DNA from: Aquabacterium sp. J223
GTDB lineage: Bacteria > Pseudomonadota > Gammaproteobacteria > Burkholderiales > Burkholderiaceae_C
Length of the DNA stretch: 64,000 bases
Direction of reading: 5' to 3'
Assembly: GCF_024666615.1 (NCBI RefSeq)
Contig: NZ_CP088297.1
Span: forward strand, 1,736,001 to 1,800,000
This document shows positions 42,430-52,250 of this stretch, in pieces. The number at the start of each line of letters is the position of its first letter. The first letter of the stretch is position 1. The position numbers and the translations under genes are program-made. The notes under the pieces were generated by a model. The model did no database searches, was not told the origin of the DNA, and saw only the letters and a list, made by a program, of their open reading frames with translations.

Positions 42430-44787
42430 TCAGGTGCGCAGCGGGCTGTCGCGGCGCGTGGTCGCCTTGCCGCCGCGGCCGGCGGCGCGGGTGGCGGCCG
42501 AGGTCTCGCGCGCGTTGCCGTAACTCGCGCGCTGCAGGCGCGGCGAGGTCGACGACTCGGCCTGCAGGCGCTCGAACCGCTCCAGCTGCAGCTGGCGCCA
42601 GGCGTCGGCGTTGGCGATCGGCGGCACGCCGGGCACGACGAAGAGCTGCGGCGTCAGCAACTGTGTGGGGGCCAGCACCACCGCACAGGCGACCAGCGCG
42701 CGCGCCCACACCGGGCTGCGGCGGGCGGCGTCGGCCCATCGGCGGGACGCCGTCGCCATGGCCATTCCCGCAGCGCCGCCGGACAGGGGCAACGGCGTGC
42801 GCGCGCGGCGGACCGCGGCGCTGCCTTCCGCCCACGGCAGCGCGGCATAGTGGCGGGCGTGCTGCAGCGGCAGCGCGGGCGCCGATTCCTCGGGCACCAG
42901 CAGCAGGCCCTGGCGGCGCAGTCCCAGGCCGACGGCGGCGCGGCTGGACCAGACGGCCAGCGGCACCGCCAGCAGCAGCGGCACGGCCAGCGGCAGCGCC
43001 TGCAGCGGGTCGCCTTGGCCGAGCTGGCTGGCGGCCGCGGCGGTGCCGACCACGGCGAGCGTGGGCAGTCCGAAGCGCGAGAACGCGTCGCGCCAGCCGA
43101 GCGCCGCGGCATCGCGCGGGGGCGACTTCCATTCCAGCTTGAGCCCGGTCAGCGCGCCCAGCACGAACAGGCTGTGCGCCACCATGCGCACCGGCGCCTG
43201 CAGGGCCGACAGGCCGAGTTCGAACAGCGCGCCGCGGGCCAGCGCGCCCACGCCGCCGAAGCGGGCGGCTTCGCCGCGGCCGATGACGGTCAGCAGCCCG
43301 AGCAGCCGCGGCAGCACGAGCAGGCCGAGCGTCAGCGCCCAGAGGATCCAGGGCGCCCCGGCGGGGCCGACCCGAAGGGTGTCGCCGGACGCCTCGCCGC
43401 CGCCCAGGCCGGCCAGGCCGAGCAGCACGAAGCCCAGCCACAGCGGCGACGCGAGGTACGACAGCGCACCGGTGACGAACATCGTGCGGTGCACGCGGGC
43501 GAAACCGGGCTCGGCGATCAGCCGGGCGTTCTGCAGGTTCCCCTGGCACCAGCGGCGGTCGCGCTGCAGCTCGTCGGCCAGGTTGGGCGGCAGCTGCTCG
43601 TAGCTGCCGTCGATGTCCGGCACCAGCCAGACCTCGTAGCCGGCACGGCGGATCAGCGCCGCCTCGACGAAGTCGTGCGACAGGATCTCGCCGGCCAGGC
43701 CGCCCCGGCCGGGCAGCTTGGCCAGCGCGCAGTGCTGCATGAACGGGGCGACGCGCAGGATGGCGTTGTGGCCCCAGTAGTGGCTCTCGCCCAGCTGCCA
43801 GTAGGCCAGGCCGGCGGTGAACAGCCGGCCCGTCACGCGGCTGACGAAGGCCTGGGCGCGGGCGTGAAGGGTGTCGGTGCCGCAGGGCTGCGGCGCGGTC
43901 TGCAGGATGCCGGCGGTGGGGCGCGATTCCATCGCGCGCACCAGCGTGACCAGGCTGTCGCCGGTCATCACGCTGTCGGCGTCCATGACCACCATGTAGC
44001 GGTAGGCGCGGCCCCAGCGGCGGCACCAGTCGGCCACGTTGCCGGCCTTGCGCTTGGTGCGCAGCCGGCGGTGGCGGTAGTGAACGTGCGGTGCGGTGTC
44101 GCCGAGCGACGCCATGGCGTCGCGCAGGGCCGCCACCGCGCGCAGCTCGGCCGCCTGCAATGCCGGGTCGCGGGTGTCGGACAGCACGAACACGTCGAAG
44201 GCGTGCGACTGGCCGGTGGCGTGCAGCGACTCGCAGGTCGCGCGCAGGCCGCCAAAGACGGTCGCGACGTCCTCGTTGCAGATGGGCATCAGCAGCGCGG
44301 TGCGGGCGTCCACCGGCAGCGGCGTGCGGGGCAGGCCGGCGGCGTACAGGCCGTGGCGGTCGCCGCGCAGCATCACCACGAAGCCCATCACCGCGGTGAC
44401 GCAGCCGGCCGAGACCCAGGCGAAGAGCAGCGTGAACAGCGTGCGCTCCACATAGGCGCCGGCCCCTGCCTCCTCGGGCAGCGGACCGAGGGCCCAGAGC
44501 GCGCCGCCGGCGCTGATGGCGACCAGGGCGAGCAGCGCCAGCCGGCGTCGCTCGGCGGCCCGTTGCCATGCCGGGCGTGGGCCGCTGGTGGTGGCCGGCC
44601 GGTAGCGGCTGCCGAGCAAGGGACCGAGCAGCCCCAAGGCCAGCCCGCGCCAGAAGCCGAACCAGGGCGCCGGCGTCATGTGGCCGCGCTGAAGCGGCGG
44701 GGCGAGCGGGGTCTCGGCCTCCGCGGCGGCGGGCAGGGGTTGCGGGGCTGAGTGGGGCAGAGGGGACGAGGCCATGGCGGTGTACAT
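42430..44787 (-). CDS. opgH: Osmoregulated periplasmic glucan glucosyltransferase OpgH (MdoH)
   Basis: About 785 residues; starts ATG 44787 (GTG 44790 and ATG 44775 are alternatives). Inner-membrane GT2 glycosyltransferase that polymerises UDP-glucose into beta-1,2 glucan backbones and exports them. Membrane helices flank the catalytic domain: LLMPICNEDVATVFGGL, VMDADSVMTGDSLV (DxD metal site), the acceptor region SHDFVEAALIRRAGYEVW and the QxxRW-like LQRDRRWCQGNLQN. Several helices follow (LAGLGGGEAS..., LWALTLGLLVLPRLLGLL). The usual partner opgG is not adjacent: upstream is 500 bases leading to thrS, and downstream a Bug gene. Confidence 0.93.
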   Translation of the reverse strand: MYTAMASSPLPHSAPQPLPAAAEAETPLAPPLQRGHMTPAPWFGFWRGLALGLLGPLLGSRYRPATTSGPRPAWQRAAERRRLALLALVAISAGGALWALGPLPEEAGAGAYVERTLFTLLFAWVSAGCVTAVMGFVVMLRGDRHGLYAAGLPRTPLPVDARTALLMPICNEDVATVFGGLRATCESLHATGQSHAFDVFVLSDTRDPALQAAELRAVAALRDAMASLGDTAPHVHYRHRRLRTKRKAGNVADWCRRWGRAYRYMVVMDADSVMTGDSLVTLVRAMESRPTAGILQTAPQPCGTDTLHARAQAFVSRVTGRLFTAGLAYWQLGESHYWGHNAILRVAPFMQHCALAKLPGRGGLAGEILSHDFVEAALIRRAGYEVWLVPDIDGSYEQLPPNLADELQRDRRWCQGNLQNARLIAEPGFARVHRTMFVTGALSYLASPLWLGFVLLGLAGLGGGEASGDTLRVGPAGAPWILWALTLGLLVLPRLLGLLTVIGRGEAARFGGVGALARGALFELGLSALQAPVRMVAHSLFVLGALTGLKLEWKSPPRDAAALGWRDAFSRFGLPTLAVVGTAAAASQLGQGDPLQALPLAVPLLLAVPLAVWSSRAAVGLGLRRQGLLLVPEESAPALPLQHARHYAALPWAEGSAAVRRARTPLPLSGGAAGMAMATASRRWADAARRSPVWARALVACAVVLAPTQLLTPQLFVVPGVPPIANADAWRQLQLERFERLQAESSTSPRLQRASYGNARETSAATRAAGRGGKATTRRDSPLRT

Positions 44788-45066
44788 CACGAATCAGTGC
44801 CGAACGACGGTTCGGCGCCGGACGAAGGAACGACCAGATCCGGACAAGCCCCGACAACGCGGCGCCGGCCTTGCCGGACGACGTCACGCCGGTCACCATG
44901 GTGCAAGCAATGGCAACGGCGGGCCGGATCGTCACGCGTCATGGGGTCGGGCCTTGTGAATTTCAAGAGGGAGCTCGGCGCCGGAAGGCAACCGCAGTTT
45001 CCCGGGAGTCCCAGGCAACAGCGGCCTCATAGCAAGCGGCGAGCCCGGCGTCGGCCACCGCCGCCA

Positions 45067-45100
45067 GGGCCCGCCGGGCGGGCCCGGCCCTCGCTACAAT
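45067..45100 (+). promoter_or_regulatory. Candidate thrS leader promoter
   Basis: A TACAAT -10-like hexamer lies at 45095-45100, preceded by a 19-bp palindrome GGGCCCGCC-G-GGCGGGCCC (45067-45085) that covers the expected -35 area. No clear -35 hexamer. The position, 45 bases before the leader peptide, fits the start of the thrS operon transcript. Confidence 0.4.
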
Positions 45101-45144
45101 CGCGGCTTTCCTTCACCCACAAGGACGAGAAAGGCAGCCTGGTT

Positions 45145-45186
45145 ATGACACCGCGAACTACGACTCCCGTCGTCGCCGAGGTCTAG
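45145..45186 (+). CDS. Putative threonine-containing leader peptide of thrS
   Basis: A 13-codon ORF, MTPRTTTPVVAEV, with four threonine codons (ACA, ACT, ACG, ACT), three of them consecutive. An AAAGG-type ribosome site lies about ten bases upstream. It is followed after 58 bases by an intrinsic terminator and then by thrS. This is the layout of a transcription-attenuation leader: slow translation at Thr codons when charged tRNA-Thr is scarce would let transcription pass the terminator. Too short for coding statistics, so the call rests on context. Confidence 0.6.
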   Translation: MTPRTTTPVVAEV

Positions 45187-45244
45187 CCGCCGCGTTGCCT
45201 TCGTTCGCCCTTCCGCCTGTCGCACCCTGCGCGGGCCCCTGACG

Positions 45245-45273
45245 AAAAGCGCGGTCACCCACCGCGCTTTTTT
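45245..45273 (+). terminator. Intrinsic terminator (attenuator) in front of thrS
   Basis: Eleven-bp stem AAAAGCGCGGT / ACCGCGCTTTT with loop CACCC and a T6 tract, ending 18 bases before the thrS ATG. A terminator here with no gene end nearby except the 13-codon ORF indicates attenuation. Confidence 0.85.
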
Positions 45274-45291
45274 GTTGTCCTGCCTTCGACC

Positions 45292-47211
45292 ATGATCCAC
45301 ATCCAGTTGCCCGACGGTTCCCAGCGCAGCTTCGAGCAGCCACCGACGGTGGCCGACGTCGCCGCGTCGATCGGCCCCGGCTTGGCCAAGGCCGCCCTCG
45401 GCGGCCGCGTCGGCACCGGCGAGTCCGCCAGGCTGGTCGACACCAGCCACCGCATCGAGCAGGACGCGACGCTCGCCATCGTCACCGAGAAGGACCCCGA
45501 CGGGCTGGAGCTGATCCGCCACTCCACGGCCCACCTGCTCGCGTACGCCGTCAAGGAGCTCTTCCCCGAGGCGCAGGTGACCATCGGCCCGACGGTGGAG
45601 AACGGCTTCTATTACGACTTCGCCTACAAGCGGCCCTTCACGCCCGAGGACCTTGCGGCCATCGAGAAGAAGATGGCCGAGCTCGCGAAGAAGGACGAGC
45701 CGGTCCGCCGCCGCGTGCTGCCGCGCGACGAGGCGGTGGCGTACTTCAAGTCGCTCGGGGAGCACTACAAGGCCGAACTCATCGCCGCCATCCCGCCCGG
45801 CGAGGAGGTGTCGCTCTACCGCGAGGGTGCCTTCGAGGACCTGTGCCGCGGTCCGCACGTGCCGTCCACCGGCCGCCTGCGGCACTTCAAGCTGATGAAG
45901 GTGGCCGGCGCCTACTGGCGCGGCGACCACCGCAACGAGCAACTGCAGCGCATCTACGGCACCGCCTGGGCGACCAAGGACGAGCTGCAGCAGTACCTGC
46001 ACATGCTGGAGGAGGCCGAGAAGCGCGACCACCGGCGCCTCGGCCGCGAGCTCGACCTGTTCCACCTCGACGAACACTCGCCGGGCACGGTGTTCTGGCA
46101 CCCCAAGGGCTGGGCGCTGTGGCAGCAGGTGGAGCAGTACATGCGCGCCGTCTACCGCGACAACGGCTACCAGGAGGTCAAGGGTCCGCAGATCCTGGAC
46201 AAGGGCCTGTGGGAGAAGACCGGCCACTGGGACAAGTACCGCGAGAACATGTTCGTCACCGAGAGCGAGAAGCGGGACTACGCGCTCAAGCCGATGAACT
46301 GCCCGGGGCACCTGCTCATCTACAAGCAGGGCATCAAGAGCTACCGCGACCTGCCGCTGCGCTACGGCGAATTCGGCCAGTGCCACCGCAACGAGCCCAC
46401 CGGCGGGCTGCACGGCATCATGCGGGTGCGCGGCTTCACCCAGGACGACGGCCACATCTTCTGCACCGAGGACCAGATCCTCGACGAGTGCACCGCCTTC
46501 ACCGCCCTGCTGCAGAAGGTCTACCTGGACTTCGGCTTCACCGACGTCATCTACAAGGTCGCCACGAGGCCCGAGGCGCGCATCGGCTCGGATGAGAGCT
46601 GGGACAAGGCCGAGGGCGCCCTGATGGAGAGCCTCCGGCGCTCCGGCGTCGAGTTCTCGATCGCGCCCGGCGACGGTGCCTTCTACGGGCCGAAGATCGA
46701 GTACACGTTGAAGGACGCGATCGGCCGCCAGTGGCAGGTCGGGACGATCCAGGTCGACTTCTCGATGCCGGGCCGCCTGGGCGCCGAGTACGTGGCCGAG
46801 AGCGGGGAACGCCAGGTGCCGGTGATGCTGCACCGGGCGATCGTGGGCTCGATGGAGCGCTTCATCGGCATCCTCATCGAGCAGCACGCCGGCGCGCTGC
46901 CGACGTGGCTGGCGCCGGTGCAGGTGGTGGTGGCCGGCATCACCGACGCGCAGGCGGACTATGTGGCGGACGTGCTGAAAACGCTTCTAAAACAAGGTGT
47001 TAGAGCAACGGCCGACCTGCGCAATGAGAAAATCACGTATAAAATCCGCGAGCATTCCATGCAGAAGGTTCCGTTCATCCTGGTCGTCGGCGACAAGGAG
47101 AAGGCAAGCGGGGCCGTCGCGGTGCGCGCCCGGGGCAATCAGGATCTCGGTGTGATGCCGCTGGACCAGTTCATCGAGAAGCTGTCCAGCGACATCGCCG
47201 CCAAGAGCTGA
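45292..47211 (+). CDS. thrS: Threonine--tRNA ligase
   Basis: 639 residues. Class II synthetase charging tRNA-Thr. TGS domain at residues 1-62, editing domain with H77/H81 in [16 protein letters not shown] and a later [18 protein letters not shown], catalytic core with zinc Cys in [12 protein letters not shown] near residue 336, motif 2 [26 protein letters not shown], motif 3 [18 protein letters not shown], and C-terminal anticodon-binding domain. The leader with Thr codons and terminator suggests feedback by tRNA-Thr charging. First structural gene of the thrS-infC-rpmI-rplT-pheST-ihfA block. Confidence 0.98.
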   Translation: MIHIQLPDGSQRSFEQPPTVADVAASIGPGLAKAALGGRVGTGESARLVDTSHRIEQDATLAIVTEKDPDGLELIRHSTAHLLAYAVKELFPEAQVTIGPTVENGFYYDFAYKRPFTPEDLAAIEKKMAELAKKDEPVRRRVLPRDEAVAYFKSLGEHYKAELIAAIPPGEEVSLYREGAFEDLCRGPHVPSTGRLRHFKLMKVAGAYWRGDHRNEQLQRIYGTAWATKDELQQYLHMLEEAEKRDHRRLGRELDLFHLDEHSPGTVFWHPKGWALWQQVEQYMRAVYRDNGYQEVKGPQILDKGLWEKTGHWDKYRENMFVTESEKRDYALKPMNCPGHLLIYKQGIKSYRDLPLRYGEFGQCHRNEPTGGLHGIMRVRGFTQDDGHIFCTEDQILDECTAFTALLQKVYLDFGFTDVIYKVATRPEARIGSDESWDKAEGALMESLRRSGVEFSIAPGDGAFYGPKIEYTLKDAIGRQWQVGTIQVDFSMPGRLGAEYVAESGERQVPVMLHRAIVGSMERFIGILIEQHAGALPTWLAPVQVVVAGITDAQADYVADVLKTLLKQGVRATADLRNEKITYKIREHSMQKVPFILVVGDKEKASGAVAVRARGNQDLGVMPLDQFIEKLSSDIAAKS

Positions 47212-47283
47212 AACGTCCCTGGCGCGTTGTCGTTTTCATTTGTGTCAGGGGCGGTGCCTTCGTCTCGCTGAGAGGTCCTCACC

Positions 47284-47832
47284 ATCGCTACCTTCCTTGA
47301 CCGTCGTACGCCCAACGCGGAGCGCAAGCACCGGCTCAACCGCGAGATCATGGCGCCGCAGGTGCGCCTGAACGGGCCCGAGAACGAGCCGCTGGGCGTG
47401 GTGCCGATCCAAGAGGCATTGCGGCTCGCAGGCGAGTACGACGTCGACCTGGTGGAGATCGTGGCGCAGGCCGATCCGCCGGTGTGCCGGCTGATGGACT
47501 ACGGCAAGTTCAAGTACCTGGAGCAGAAGAAGGCCGCCGAGGCCAAGGCCAAGCAGAAGATCATCGAGGTCAAGGAAGTCAAGTTCCGGCCCGGCACCGA
47601 CGAAGGCGACTACCAGATCAAGCTGCGCAACCTGCGCCGCTTCATCGCGGAAGACGGCGACAAGGGCAAGGTGACGTTGCGTTACCGCGGCCGCGAGATC
47701 ACGCACCAGGAGATCGGCATGCGGCTGCTGGAGCGCATCCGCGACGACCTGGCCGACGTGGCGGTGGTGGAGAACATGCCCAAGCTGGAAGGCCGGCAGA
47801 TGATCATGGTGCTGGCGCCGAAGAAGCGGTAA
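47284..47832 (+). CDS. infC: Translation initiation factor IF-3 with non-canonical ATC start
   Basis: 182 residues if started at ATC 47284. IF-3 discriminates against wrong initiation codons on the 30S subunit. Body: EVRL-like [44 protein letters not shown], lysine-rich linker helix, then [24 protein letters not shown]. The first in-frame ATG (47350) would delete the N-terminal 22 residues, including NREIMAP. The ATC at 47284 is preceded by GAGAGG with correct spacing and yields [22 protein letters not shown]-3 genes characteristically use AUU/AUC starts for autoregulation. Confidence 0.93.
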   Translation: MATFLDRRTPNAERKHRLNREIMAPQVRLNGPENEPLGVVPIQEALRLAGEYDVDLVEIVAQADPPVCRLMDYGKFKYLEQKKAAEAKAKQKIIEVKEVKFRPGTDEGDYQIKLRNLRRFIAEDGDKGKVTLRYRGREITHQEIGMRLLERIRDDLADVAVVENMPKLEGRQMIMVLAPKKR

Positions 47833-47853
47833 CGCCTTCGCGCCAACAGGAAA

Positions 47854-47885
47854 CGATGCCCAGGGGTGGTCACCCCTGGGCATCG
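47854..47885 (+). promoter_or_regulatory. Perfect 15-bp hairpin in the infC-rpmI spacer
   Basis: CGATGCCCAGGGGTG pairs completely with CACCCCTGGGCATCG across GT. There is no T tract after it, so it is not a standard terminator. It lies 22 bases after infC and about 78 bases before rpmI, where a ribosomal-protein (L20-type) autoregulatory leader or an RNase processing site would be expected. Confidence 0.6.
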
Positions 47886-47962
47886 CACAGAAGCTCTTGC
47901 AGGCCGACAAGGACGCGGACACCCGCGGACGCCTGTCTCGAGCAGCAAAAAAAGGAGCAGTG

Positions 47963-48166
47963 ATGCCCAAGATGAAGACCAAGAAGAGCGCTGCCAAGCG
48001 CTTCCGGGTGCGCCCGGGTGGCACGGTGAAGCGTGGTCACGCCTTCAAGCGCCACATCCTCACCAAGAAGACGACCAAGAACAAGCGCCAGCTTCGCGGC
48101 GCGGCCAACGTGCACGAGACCGACCTGGGCCACATCGCCGCGATGCTGCCCTTCGCTGGCCTTTGA
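47963..48166 (+). CDS. rpmI: 50S ribosomal protein L35
   Basis: 67 residues, basic: [20 protein letters not shown], then [20 protein letters not shown] and a C-terminal [12 protein letters not shown] strong AAGGAG ribosome site precedes ATG 47963. Position between infC and rplT is the conserved bacterial arrangement. L20, encoded next, commonly controls this pair post-transcriptionally. Confidence 0.97.
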   Translation: MPKMKTKKSAAKRFRVRPGGTVKRGHAFKRHILTKKTTKNKRQLRGAANVHETDLGHIAAMLPFAGL

Positions 48167-48195
48167 TCCCCACCTGAGACACAAGGAGAGAAAGC

Positions 48196-48555
48196 ATGCC
48201 TCGCGTCAAACGTGGTGTCACCGCACGCGCCCGTCACAAGAAGGTGCTGGCCCTGGCCAAGGGTTACCGTGGCCGTCGCAAGAACGTCTTCCGCATCGCC
48301 AAGCAGGCGGTGATGAAGGCGGGCCAGTACGCCTACCGTGACCGCCGCACCAAGAAGCGCGTCTTCCGCCAGCTCTGGATCGCCCGCATCAACGCGGCGT
48401 CCCGTGAGCTCGGTGTGACGTACAGCAAGTTCATGGCCGGGCTGAAGAAGGCCCAGATCGACCTTGACCGCAAGGTCCTGGCCGACATGGCCGTGCACGA
48501 TCCGGCCGCTTTCGGCAGCATCGTCGACAAGGTGAAGGCCCAGCTCGCGGCCTGA
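48196..48555 (+). CDS. rplT: 50S ribosomal protein L20
   Basis: 119 residues. [60 protein letters not shown] and [20 protein letters not shown] are all canonical. Binds 23S rRNA early in assembly and represses its own operon in other bacteria. AAGGAG lies upstream; a terminator-like hairpin follows about 70 bases after the stop. Confidence 0.98.
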   Translation: MPRVKRGVTARARHKKVLALAKGYRGRRKNVFRIAKQAVMKAGQYAYRDRRTKKRVFRQLWIARINAASRELGVTYSKFMAGLKKAQIDLDRKVLADMAVHDPAAFGSIVDKVKAQLAA

Positions 48556-48627
48556 GTCCGCCATGCGTGCCACCCGGTTCGCCGGGCGGCACGCGACGTC
48601 GTCGGGCCTCGGCCCGGTGCGTCCCTC

Positions 48628-48658
48628 AAGGCCGGCACCGCAAGGGACCGGCCTTTTT
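48628..48658 (+). terminator. Intrinsic terminator between rplT and pheS
   Basis: Stem AAGGCCGG / CCGGCCTT with a 12-base loop and a T5 tract. A second, imperfect GC hairpin (48564-48595) precedes it. It may partly stop the rplT transcript or attenuate pheST; no Phe-rich leader peptide was found. Confidence 0.75.
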
Positions 48659-48725
48659 CATGTCTGCCCGCGCGGGGCTGCCCGCGCGTCCTTGAGCCGA
48701 TCAGGCAACCGACTGATCACCGACG

Positions 48726-49769
48726 ATGAACGACCTCGACCAACTGCTCGCCGATGCGCAGGCCGACTTCCAGGCGGCGACGACGCCCGCCGACCTGGAG
48801 AACGCGAAGGCCCGCTACCTGGGCAAGGCCGGCCGCCTGACCGAACTGCTCAAGGGCCTGGCCGCACTGCCGCACGAGGCGAAGAAGACCCGCGGGGCGC
48901 AGATCAACGCGGCCAAGCAGCAGGTCGAAGCGGCGCTGCAGGCGCGGCGCCAGGCACTGGCCGACGCCGAGCTGGAAGCCCAGCTGCAGGCCGAGTCGCT
49001 CGACGTCACGCTGCCCGGCCGCCAGCGCGGCACGGGCGGCCTGCACCCGGTCTCGCGCACGATGGAGCGCATCGAGGCCATCTTCGGGTCGATGGGCTTC
49101 GAGGTCGCCGACGGCCCGGAGATCGAGACCGACTGGTACAGCTTCACCGCCCTGAACAACCCCGAGAACCACCCGGCGCGCTCGATGCAGGACACGTTCT
49201 ACGTGGACCTGAAGGACGCCGAGGGCCGGTGGCTCAACCTGCGGCCGCACACCAGCCCGATGCAGGTGCGTCATGCGCGCGCCCACGCGGCCCGGTACGC
49301 CGGGGTGGACCCGATGCCCGAGATCCGCGTCATCGCGCCCGGCCGCACCTACCGTGTGGACAGCGACGCCACCCATTCGCCGATGTTCCACCAGTGCGAG
49401 GGCCTGTGGATCGGCGAGAACGTCAGCTTCAAGGACCTGAAGTCGGTGTTCCTCGACTTCTTCCGCCGCTTCTTCGAGACCGAGGCGCTGCAGCTGCGCT
49501 TCCGGCCGTCGTTCTTCCCCTTCACCGAGCCGTCGGCGGAGGTGGACATCGCCTTCGACTCGGGCCCGCTGAAGGGTCGCTGGCTGGAGGTGGCCGGTTC
49601 CGGCCAGGTGCACCCGAACGTGGTGCGCAATTTCGGGCTCGACCCCGAGCGCCACATCGGCTTTGCCTTCGGCATGGGCCCGGACCGGCTGACCATGCTG
49701 CGCTACGGTGTCAACGACCTGCGCCTGTTCTTCGACGGCGACCTGCGCTTCCTGTCGCAGTTCCGCTGA
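48726..49769 (+). CDS. pheS: Phenylalanine--tRNA ligase alpha subunit
   Basis: 347 residues, normal length. N-terminal coiled-coil arm (residues 1-90), then class II motifs: [66 protein letters not shown] with [30 protein letters not shown] and the final [18 protein letters not shown]. Forms an alpha2-beta2 enzyme with PheT. The gene is followed by pheT after 21 bases. Confidence 0.98.
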   Translation: MNDLDQLLADAQADFQAATTPADLENAKARYLGKAGRLTELLKGLAALPHEAKKTRGAQINAAKQQVEAALQARRQALADAELEAQLQAESLDVTLPGRQRGTGGLHPVSRTMERIEAIFGSMGFEVADGPEIETDWYSFTALNNPENHPARSMQDTFYVDLKDAEGRWLNLRPHTSPMQVRHARAHAARYAGVDPMPEIRVIAPGRTYRVDSDATHSPMFHQCEGLWIGENVSFKDLKSVFLDFFRRFFETEALQLRFRPSFFPFTEPSAEVDIAFDSGPLKGRWLEVAGSGQVHPNVVRNFGLDPERHIGFAFGMGPDRLTMLRYGVNDLRLFFDGDLRFLSQFR

Positions 49770-49790
49770 CCCTTCCTCCGCGAGACCCGC

Positions 49791-52220
49791 ATGCAATTCC
49801 CCGAAAGCTGGCTGCGCGAGTACTGCAACCCGCCGCTGACCACCGAGGCGCTGGCCGACACGCTGACCATGGCCGGCCTGGAAGTGGAAGCACTCGAGCG
49901 CGCCGCGCCCCCGTTCTCCCGCGTGGTGGTGGCCGAGATCCTGACCGCCGAGCCCCACCCCGACGCCGACCGCCTGCGGGTGTGCCAGGTCGAGGCCGGC
50001 CCGCATTCCAAGGACGGTCCGCTGCAGATCGTCTGCGGCGCGCCCAACGCCCGTGCCGGCCTCAAGGTGCCGCTGGCGCTGGTGGGCGCGGAGCTGCCGC
50101 CCGGCGAGGACGGCCAGCCGTTCAGGATCAAGCAGGGCACGCTGCGCGGCGTCGAGAGCCAGGGCATGCTGTGCTCGGCGCGCGAGCTGAAGTTGACGGA
50201 CGACCACGCCGGCCTGCTCGAACTGGACCCGTCCGCCCCTGTGGGCCAGGACCTGCGCGACTGGCTGACGCTCGACGACGCGGTGTTCACGCTCAAGCTC
50301 ACGCCCAACCTCGGCCATGCGCTGTCGGTGCAGGGCGTCGCGCGCGAAGTGTCGGCGCTGACCGGCGCACCGCTCACGCTGCCGGTGGTGCCACCGGTCC
50401 CGCCGCGCCACGACGCCCGGCTGCCGGTGACCGTCGAGGCCACCGACCTGTGCGGCCGCTTCGCCGGCCGCATCGTCCGCGGCGTGAACCCCAGGGCCGC
50501 GACGCCGGCCTGGATGGTCGAGCGCCTGGCGCGCTGTGGCCAACGGTCGGTGTCGCCGCTGGTCGACATCTCCAACTACGTGATGTTCGAGTGCGGCCAG
50601 CCCTCGCACATCTTCGACCTGGCGAAGATCCACGGCGGGCTGACGGTGCGCTGGGGCCGCCCGGGCGAGTCGCTCAAGCTGCTCAACGGCAACACCGTCG
50701 AGCTGGATGAACAGGTGGGCGTCATAGCCGACGAACGCGGCGTCGAGTCGCTGGCCGGCATCATGGGCGGCGACGCGACCGCGGTGTCGGACGACACCCG
50801 CGACATCTACGTCGAGGCCGCCTTCTGGTGGCCGGAAGCCGTGGCCGGCCGCGGGCGGCGCTACGGCTTCTCGACCGACGCCGGCCACCGCTTCGAACGC
50901 GGCGTGGACCCCGAGGGCTGCGTGCGGGCCATCGAGCGCATCACCGCGCTGATCCTGCAGATCTGCGGCGGGGAGGCCGGCCCGATCGACGACCAGCAGC
51001 CGGCCATGCCACGGCCCGTGCCGGTCACCCTGCGGGTCGCGCGGGCCGCCAAGGTCATCGGCATGCCGGTCAGCCAGGCCGACTGCGCCGGCGTGATGCG
51101 CAAGCTGGGACTGGCCTTCGAAGAAGGCGACGGCGTGCTGCGGGTGACGCCGCCCAGCCGCCGCTTCGACCTGCGGATCGAGGAAGACCTGATCGAGGAA
51201 GTGATCCGGGTGCTGGGCTACGACCGCCTGCCGGCGACACCGCCGTTGGCGCCGGTGACGGCCCTGCCGCAGGACGAGCGCCGGCGGTCACGCCATGCGT
51301 TGCGCCATGCCATCGCCGCCCGCGACTACCAGGAGACGATCTCCTTCAGCTTCGTCGAGGAGCGCTGGGAGCGTGAGCTGGCCGGCAACGACCAGCCAAT
51401 CCGCGTCTTGAACCCGATCGCCGCGCCGCTGGCGGTGATGCGGTCCAACCTCGTCGGCAGCCTGGTCCAGGCGCTGCGCCACAACCTGGCACGGCGGGCG
51501 GAGCGGGTGCGGCTGTTCGAGGTCGGTCGGGTCTTCCACCGCGATGCCGACGCCGTCGACGGGCCGTTCTCGGTGGCCGGTGTGCGCCAGCCGATGCGTG
51601 TCGGCGGGCTGGCCTGGGGGCCGGCCGAGCAACTGCAGTGGGCGACGAAGGAGCGGCACGTCGACTTCTTCGACGTCAAGGGCGACGTGGAGGCGCTGCT
51701 GGTGCCGGCGACGGCCCGGTTCGTTCCGACCGCCGGCGACGCGGCGCATCCGGCGCTCCATCCCGGCCGCGCCGCGTGGGTGGAACTGGACGGCCGCCGC
51801 GTCGGCTTCGTGGGCGAGTTGCACCCGCGCTGGCGTCTGGCCTACGAGCTGCCCTCCGCCCCGGTGGTGTTCGAACTGGACCTCGACGCGCTGCTGCAGC
51901 GGCCGCTGCCGGCCTTCCAGCCGCTGCCCAAGCAGCTGTCGACCTGGCGCGACCTCGCCGTCGTGGCGCCGCAGTCGCTGCCGCACGATGCCGTGGTGCA
52001 GGCCATCGCCGACGCGGACCCGCTGCTGCGCTCGGTGCGGTTGTTCGACGTCTGGCAGCCGGCGCAGCCCACCGCCGACATCGGGCCCGGCGAGCACAGC
52101 CTGGCGCTGCGGCTCGAGTTGCGCGACGACGACGCCACGCTGACCGACGATCGCATCGAAGCGGTCGTTCGTCGCGTCATCACGCAACTGAGTGGCCTGG
52201 GCGCGCGGCCGCGCGGCTAG
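49791..52220 (+). CDS. pheT: Phenylalanine--tRNA ligase beta subunit
   Basis: 809 residues. Domains in order: N-terminal tRNA-binding OB fold (VVVAEILTAEPHPDADRLRVC, IVCGAPNARAG), B3/B4 editing domain (FAGRIVRGVNP, ISNYVMFECGQPSHIFD), B5 domain (VTLRVARAAKVIGMPVS), catalytic-like core and C-terminal FDX-ACB anticodon domain (PLPKQLSTWRDLAVVAPQSL, RSVRLFDVWQP). Completes the heterotetramer. ihfA follows after 30 bases, the usual pheT-ihfA linkage of proteobacteria. Confidence 0.98.
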   Translation: MQFPESWLREYCNPPLTTEALADTLTMAGLEVEALERAAPPFSRVVVAEILTAEPHPDADRLRVCQVEAGPHSKDGPLQIVCGAPNARAGLKVPLALVGAELPPGEDGQPFRIKQGTLRGVESQGMLCSARELKLTDDHAGLLELDPSAPVGQDLRDWLTLDDAVFTLKLTPNLGHALSVQGVAREVSALTGAPLTLPVVPPVPPRHDARLPVTVEATDLCGRFAGRIVRGVNPRAATPAWMVERLARCGQRSVSPLVDISNYVMFECGQPSHIFDLAKIHGGLTVRWGRPGESLKLLNGNTVELDEQVGVIADERGVESLAGIMGGDATAVSDDTRDIYVEAAFWWPEAVAGRGRRYGFSTDAGHRFERGVDPEGCVRAIERITALILQICGGEAGPIDDQQPAMPRPVPVTLRVARAAKVIGMPVSQADCAGVMRKLGLAFEEGDGVLRVTPPSRRFDLRIEEDLIEEVIRVLGYDRLPATPPLAPVTALPQDERRRSRHALRHAIAARDYQETISFSFVEERWERELAGNDQPIRVLNPIAAPLAVMRSNLVGSLVQALRHNLARRAERVRLFEVGRVFHRDADAVDGPFSVAGVRQPMRVGGLAWGPAEQLQWATKERHVDFFDVKGDVEALLVPATARFVPTAGDAAHPALHPGRAAWVELDGRRVGFVGELHPRWRLAYELPSAPVVFELDLDALLQRPLPAFQPLPKQLSTWRDLAVVAPQSLPHDAVVQAIADADPLLRSVRLFDVWQPAQPTADIGPGEHSLALRLELRDDDATLTDDRIEAVVRRVITQLSGLGARPRG

Positions 52221-52250
52221 CATGCCCGGGAACCTCCACCACACCGTGCC

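Noticed and set aside
48556-48725. Phenylalanine leader peptide before pheS
   Set aside because: A terminator exists, but no short ORF with clustered Phe codons precedes it, so pheST attenuation of the enteric type is not supported.
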